This document shows positions 58,867 to 64,000 of a DNA stretch of 64,000 nt, in pieces. Source of the DNA: Allacma fusca (lineage: Eukaryota > Arthropoda > Collembola > Symphypleona > Sminthuridae). Location: NCBI GenBank assembly GCA_947179485.1, contig OX359245.1, forward strand, positions 64,777,067-64,841,066. Direction: 5' to 3'. The position numbers and the translations under genes were made by a program. The notes under the pieces are model-generated. The model did no database searches, was not told where the DNA came from, and saw nothing but the letters and a program-made list of their open reading frames with translations. Numbering within the stretch: the stretch's first letter is position 1; the number at the start of each line of letters is the position of its first letter.

Positions 58867-61852
58867 ATGATAAATTGTCCGTTTTATTGTCGGACGTATC
58901 ATAATTATGAGGGGCACATAGAAAACAGGCATTTCTGTCTGGACTGCGGTGGTTACGAAGCCAATATCGATTTACACCGGTGTGAGAGGACAGGTGAAGG
59001 GTTGGGCTACGTTGATGCCGGAGCACAACTGGATCTTACCGACTTTTATGAATTTAGTCGAAGCCATGGTGGCAGCATGATTAGCTATAAATATAAGCAT
59101 AGCTTAAATACACCTGACATCGAACTCACATTTTCAGAAGTTGAATCTTCAGTAAATAAATTGCTTAGAGAACTGTACGAAATACACACACTTTCTAAGG
59201 TCGAAATAAGTGTCGGGGTGCAAATGGAAAAAGAAGTTCAAGAAGAGAATGGTAAAATAGGTTACAAACAATCGATGATATACTTCAAGTCATCCCATTA
59301 TGAGCTACAAAGCCCCGCTTCTATACGGGTCATATTACTACAATGTGCCTCGGATATTATCGAAAAAAAAGAATAGTTTTCTGGAATACGGGTCCGGATG
59401 GCGAATATTAAAAGTGGAAACATTCGAAATAAAACTGGGTGAAATCAGGCTCTTTATGAACGCGAGTGCTAGCGGGCATTTAGAAATGCCATTCAAGTCT
59501 AGACAGGGATTTATGAACTTTAAAAACAAAGATGAACATTGCTTTAAATATTGTATTGCCGCTGGAATATATTGGGATGAGCAAGTACAGAAACATTCTT
59601 CCTCAGGGGCTTCTTATAAAAATCTAGCTTGCTACAAAACGTGGAAAACATATTTTGTTCGTATAGATTTTTGTAATATAAAATCAACTATAAATATTTA
59701 CAGCGACCTTCCCCAATTTGAAGAAAATAATGGTGTATTTCAATTAGAAATTCCAGCACGGGATGTGCTAGTGCCAACATTAAATTATAAATACAACAAG
59801 GGACATTCCAATCAGAAGGGTTGGCAAGGAAATCGAAAGGTGAAAGTTCGTTTTATTGATTCGTGCCAATTTCGTCCTTCTAAACTAAGCACTTTAGCTG
59901 AGGCTCTAAAGAAAGAGAATGCCAAAACACTCGATCTGGTGAATCTAAGTATCCCGTTTATATTAGAGAACGATATGGATAACCGACAAATCAAAAAAAA
60001 TCGGCAAGATATTTCCGAAAAATCTATAAGTTTGCTGTTTGAAAAACTCCCGTTTCCGTATAGATATTTGACCTCACCGGATGTCCTGAATGGTGGCATT
60101 CCTGATAGGGAATATTTTAATAACGACTTAGCAAATGAAATGTGCACAGATTCGGAATGGCAACTCGTGCAAGACGTTTGCTCGGCTTTTAATATATCAA
60201 CGTTTCGCCAATTCACCAGGCTTTACACAATAGTTGATACACTATTACTTGCAGTAATTTGGGAAAATTTCAGAATGAATGGAATGAGTATGTACGGGCT
60301 TGACCCTACATACATGTGTACAGGTAGTGGGTACTCATTCCAATGTTTCTTATATCATACAGGATCCGAAATTGAGTACATTCGGGATTTCAAAATGATA
60401 GAACTACTTTCCAAAGCAATACGGGGCGGGTTTTCCTTCTGCACTAGGAAAATTCAGACCGCAAATAATGAAAGAAGTACCTTTGGTTATGATCCAACGA
60501 AGACTAGAACTCATTTGATTTACAATGATAAAGTAAGCCTGTATGCAACAGCGTTGCTAGATAAATATCCTCATTCGGATTACAGATGGGAAAGTGTTAA
60601 TGATCTTGAACGTATAGATTGGAAATCATACGAAAGCAAAGATGGGAAAGGGTACTTTCTACAAGTAACACTAGGATATCCACCCGAAGTTCAAGACAAG
60701 ACAGTTGATTTGCCATTAGCACCAGAGCGCCGTGTTATAAAATTTGAAGTGTTGGGAGAAAAACAGCAACACAATTTATCCAAACATAGTAAGGCATCTC
60801 AATCCTCGTTCACTACACAACCACGTTTACTGCTACATTGCTATGATAGGGAAAATTATGTCTTGCATTATAAGGCTCTTAAATATTATTTGGAAATGGG
60901 TATGACTTTGAAAAAAATACACACAGGAATCTCTTTCACTGAAAAAACTTATTTCCGCAAGTACATACAACACAACATTGACATGAGAAAAGAGGCAAAA
61001 AGTGAATCCATGAGACAGTTTCTAAAAAATCAGAATAACCAGATTTTCGGAAAATGCCTCGAATCGAATAGAAACCACATGAAAATAAAATTTTGTAGTT
61101 CACGAGCACAATCAAGGCATTTATTGTCACTGCCGGAATGTAAAGATTTTCTTCCCATCTCTGAGAAAGTAAGCATTGTAATGCTTAGCCCTAAAAATGT
61201 AGTTTTAAATAAACCTATTCAGGCAGGTGTGACAGTACTTGATTTGGCAAAAGTCAATTTCTATTATGGCTATTACCAGCAACTAAAAATGGTCTTCGGT
61301 AACCGGATATATAACCTATACTGCGATACCGATAGCTCAATCAGCATAATTACAGATCCCGAGAATAGGTTCTGGAAAGACCTGGTTTCTTATAAGGAAT
61401 TTTTCGATTTTTCAAAAATACACTCAGGTCATGAATTTTTTAAAGCCCACCCAGAGATGGAAAGTTTTAAGAATGTAAATGCAGGAGTATCTGGCAAATG
61501 GAAAATTGAAAGTTTTGATATCTCCCAAGTAGTCACACTAAAATCAAAACAGTACTCTATATTGTATAATGATAGAAAAGAAGAAATGAAGTCCAAGGGC
61601 ATACCATTCCCTTCACAGAAAACTTTCTCTCATGAACAGTATGCGGACGTAGTTCAAAACAATAAAGTTGTAAAACTAGACGTTAAATACATACGTAGTA
61701 TTAAGCATAACTTATACTGTATAACCGTGAACAAAGTGGCTTTCCATAATTTAGATGTATATAGGGTATACTGTGACCCCAACGATATTAATTTTAGCCT
61801 TTCACTGGGGCATTATAAGCTAGACCAAAATAGCCACAACTGTTTTCAATAA
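58867..61852 (+). CDS. polB: Polinton/adintovirus-type protein-primed DNA polymerase B, frameshifted
   Basis: It would replicate the element's linear DNA from a protein primer. Two overlapping frames cover one polymerase: 58867-59376 (N-terminal zinc-binding-like CPFYC...H and HFCLDCGG region) and a frame ending at 61852. They meet at a run of eight A residues (59363-59370), where a single-base shift is needed. In the second frame, counted from 59300, an ExoIII-like YTIVDTLLLA is at about 309-318, motif A DKVSLY at 410-415, motif B KNQNNQIFGK at 576-585 and motif C YCDTDS at 674-679. Total length, near 995 residues, is normal for Polinton PolB. I did not find a clear ExoI DxE. The break may be a real indel, an assembly error in a homopolymer, or slippage. 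Confidence 0.9.
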
Positions 61853-61908
61853 AAAGCAATGCATTTTTAATAACATGTCATTCGCTGTTATCATGTTATT
61901 CATACACC

Positions 61909-62550
61909 ATGGATTTCATTGATTTCCAAATTGCTCACCCCTGTACTGCAACTGTACAGGGGCCAACAGGAAGTGGCAAGACTGTATTAACACTAGAGAT
62001 CATAAGAAGAAGAAAAGAAATTTTTGACACCCCAATAGACAAAGTCATATATGTGTACTCAGATTATCAACAAAACTTTCGTAAGCTACAGGACGAAGAC
62101 CCGGGCATCTATTTTACATCAAATGTAAAAGACATCGAGGACTTAGCCTCGGATCCCTGTTTAATTATTCTGGATGACCAGCAAAGTGAAATTGGCCAAG
62201 GCGAAAATAATACCCTAGTCACAAACTTTTTTACTAAACATTCTCACCACCGGGGTGCATCTATATTTCTAATTTTACAGAATAGCTATGCGAAGGGTAT
62301 GCGCGACATTAACGTAAATACTCAGTGCCTGTTTGATATTCCTAGAGACAGATCGACTATTTCTACTCTGGCAAAACAAATTTGCCCCGGGAAGACTTCA
62401 TTCCTAACCGAAGCGTATTAAAAGGCAGTGACTGCCAGGGAATATGGTTACTTGATCCTGGACTTTCACCCAAAACATAAGCAGTTCAAGTACTGGGTTA
62501 GATCAAACCTTTTCCCCACTGAAGATTGCTTAGTGTTTACTCCAAAGTGA
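61909..62550 (+). CDS. Polinton-type packaging ATPase, interrupted by one stop
   Basis: A P-loop ATPase expected to drive genome packaging into a capsid. The Walker A is GPTGSGKT (about residues 19-26) and the Walker B is CLIILDDQQ (about 84-92). A sensor-like ILQNSY motif (about 124) follows. A TAA at 62419-62421 ends the frame after 170 codons. The same frame then continues for 42 more sense codons to TGA 62548-62550, with a plausible family C-terminus (GYLILDF...). The full length would be about 213 residues. The gene starts 57 bp after PolB. A single nonsense change is the simplest explanation; catalytic motifs are intact. Confidence 0.85.
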
Positions 62551-62564
62551 GTCAGTATCTCACA

Positions 62565-62903
62565 ATGAGTCCCAGAGTCAACACTCCGAAAGCAACCCGG
62601 CTCGAGGGGAATATTGAATTCATTCGCAAGCTATCACTTGCCACGAACAGACAGTTCTCAAAGTTTGTCAAGGAAGCCACTGAAGAACAACTGAAAGCCA
62701 CTTGCGAGTGCTTTGCTAATCTCCGAATCTTTTTTCTTCGAACCATAACCCGAGTGAGAGCTTTTAAGCCCAATTTGTTCAAGCAGCAAGTGTTGCTAAA
62801 CCCAAAACTAAATAAGGCAGTATTAGCCGACATTCTACTTCAAATCGAAACTGGGGAAATTTTGCGAGTGATTTGCAATGGCAAAGGTAATGAGGGTAAT
62901 TGA
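62565..62903 (+). CDS. Small Polinton-associated protein (112 aa), unknown role
   Basis: The ATG at 62565 lies 15 bp after the ATPase terminal stop. The protein is helical, with the pattern NIEFIRKLSLATNRQFSKFV then ATCECFANLR, and is Lys-rich in the second half. It resembles the small proteins that often sit beside ATPase and capsid genes in arthropod Polintons/adintoviruses. A virion or DNA-associated role is inferred from position only. It overlaps the next ORF by 26 bp. Confidence 0.6.
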   Translation: MSPRVNTPKATRLEGNIEFIRKLSLATNRQFSKFVKEATEEQLKATCECFANLRIFFLRTITRVRAFKPNLFKQQVLLNPKLNKAVLADILLQIETGEILRVICNGKGNEGN

Positions 62904-63279
62904 TCCTAAACTTTATTCCGAGTTAATGAAAATACTTAACAGTGGTGAAGTGATTACAAATGATAGAAAAAACGAACTTGAAAAGCAAATACAGAATCAA
63001 GATATAAAGGACAAGGAGCCCATAGATGCGGCTATAACCGAAAATTCTGACATTGAAAATTCTACAGATTCTATTAAGTCAGCAACGAAAAGGTATAAAC
63101 CCTTGGATATTTGTTGCTGCAAATTTAAAACCGGACATTTCAAGTTAGAACCAGAGTGGAAAGTGTTTGAAGATTTGGACAATCCGACTTCATCCGAAAA
63201 TAAACAATCAACCCTGCCTAACCATCAACAAATGATCTTATCCCAGATAAACCACAAGAATTGCCCAGGAGAAACTTAA
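62878..63279 (+). CDS. Small acidic/basic Polinton-associated protein, probably frameshifted
   Basis: The ATG at 62878 overlaps the previous gene by 26 bp in another frame. The N-terminus is MAKVMRVIDPKLYSELMKIL, the middle is acidic and the frame closes at 63279 (133 aa). A different frame is open from about 63222 to TGA at 63357-63359 and reads as a strongly basic tail (KGKGRKKVKR). This suggests a single-base indel near 63225 and an original protein with a basic C-terminus, perhaps a DNA-binding virion component. Role unproven. Confidence 0.5.
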   Translation: MAKVMRVIDPKLYSELMKILNSGEVITNDRKNELEKQIQNQDIKDKEPIDAAITENSDIENSTDSIKSATKRYKPLDICCCKFKTGHFKLEPEWKVFEDLDNPTSSENKQSTLPNHQQMILSQINHKNCPGET

Positions 63280-63478
63280 GACCCCGCAAAATTCAGAAAG
63301 GCAAAGGGAGAAAGAAAGTTAAACGTGTGGGCAAGAGTTCTTATAATAAGAATGTGTGAATCGAGTGAGTGGAAAACGAAGGTGGAAATGAACAATTATT
63401 GCAATTACTGTTGAGCATGGTAAACTCCTGGTAAATATTGTGAGAACAGGGAATATATAAAAACGCCGTGTCAGTGTG

Positions 63479-64000
63479 ATGAGTGAAATTGTTGAGAGTT
63501 ATCTAAACCAACGACTGGCCGGCGCGTTTTCCGGGTTATCCGGTTTCCTTAAAAACCACCCAGAATTTCAGGACAAGGAAGCCGTACAACGGGAGCTTCG
63601 AAAATTAGAGGGATATTCATTACACAGGCAAATCAGACGGAAATACAAACGTCGGCGAATTATGGTGAACTTTATCAATGAAATTTGGAGCACTGATTTG
63701 AAAGACATTGAAAATATTGCTCCATATAATGAGTGCAATTATTTTGTGCTCGTGGTGGTAGATAGCTTTAGCAAAAAAGCTTATACCCGGCTTCTTAAAA
63801 ACAAGAACTCTGAATCTATGATTTCGGCATTTACATCTATATTTAAAGAAGCACGGGCAAAGCCAATGTACTTATTTAGCGATCGAGGGAAAGAGTTTAC
63901 CTCTTCTGCTTTTAAAACATTTTTGGATAAATATGAAATAATACCCTATCATATCCATTCAATTGTCAAAGCTTCTATTGCCGAGCGTTTCATTAGAACT
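63479..64000 (+). CDS. Retrovirus-like (rve) integrase of a Polinton/adintovirus element, cut by window edge
   Basis: It would integrate the element's DNA into the host chromosome. The ATG at 63479 follows a 200 bp gap. The N-terminal region ends in a very basic stretch (RRKYKRRRIM). The catalytic core has its first Asp in WSTDLKD, VVVDSFSKKAY, the second Asp in FSDRGKEF and the Glu in KASIAERF, with 33 residues between the last two. This KASxxERF form is characteristic of Polinton integrases. The C-terminal part (usually a chromodomain-like region) lies beyond 64000. No lesion is visible in the 174 codons seen. Confidence 0.93.
   Translation, partial: MSEIVESYLNQRLAGAFSGLSGFLKNHPEFQDKEAVQRELRKLEGYSLHRQIRRKYKRRRIMVNFINEIWSTDLKDIENIAPYNECNYFVLVVVDSFSKKAYTRLLKNKNSESMISAFTSIFKEARAKPMYLFSDRGKEFTSSAFKTFLDKYEIIPYHIHSIVKASIAERFIRT

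Overview
The window looks like nuclear DNA of an arthropod: AT-rich, with short GT-AG introns, AATAAA signals, C2H2 zinc-finger genes, an ionotropic-receptor-like gene and dense transposon debris. An intron-bearing, secreted, bacterial-type cholesterol-oxidase-like gene would suit a springtail (Collembola), a group known for horizontally acquired genes. That placement is inference; the sequence alone does not prove it.

Layout. (1) 1-42 kb is a tandem C2H2 zinc-finger cluster. It has two intact genes (27081-28571, 496 aa; 39294-40862, 522 aa) and six broken or partial relatives (813-1543, 4850-6248, 6465-6575, 11477-11994, 24130-24407, 34366-37207). The units share 5' flanks, a 5'UTR intron and 3' flanks, so whole multi-kb segments were duplicated. 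(2) The cluster is riddled with nested mobile elements. Most are hAT-type non-autonomous elements with 8 bp target duplications, and many are filled with one short motif repeated in both orientations (e.g. GGTTCAGG, CAAGTTCGGGT, GGGACGGGGACA, CTTCCTTC, GAACTGAA). There are also Helitron ends, TTA-flanked and TCT-flanked TIR elements, a Penelope-like fragment with a GIY-YIG domain, and two hAT transposase scraps. Paralogous segments supply empty sites for several insertions. (3) 42.2-44.1 kb: a secreted VAO-type FAD oxidase. (4) 45.2-51.5 kb: three two-exon paralogues of an unrecognised secreted, cysteine-free, helix-rich 176-aa protein, each with a TATA box; the first two are in inverted orientation around a MITE whose core is a 25 bp minisatellite. 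(5) 51.9-53.9 kb (minus): a divergent ionotropic-receptor-like channel with a stop at codon 4. (6) 56.8-58.1 kb (minus): a four-exon gene of unknown function. (7) 58.2-64.0 kb: a Polinton/Maverick (adintovirus-like) element running off the right edge, with a predicted spliced type I membrane protein, protein-primed DNA polymerase B, packaging-type ATPase, two small virion-type proteins and a retrovirus-like integrase. PolB, the ATPase and one small ORF each carry one reading-frame lesion, so it is probably a recently integrated, early-decaying copy.

How it fits together: zinc-finger proteins diversify at DNA-contact residues within a transposon-saturated cluster, as expected if they recognise mobile DNA, though nothing here proves that. 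The right half carries genes for secretion, sensing and a virus-like element that are independent of the cluster.
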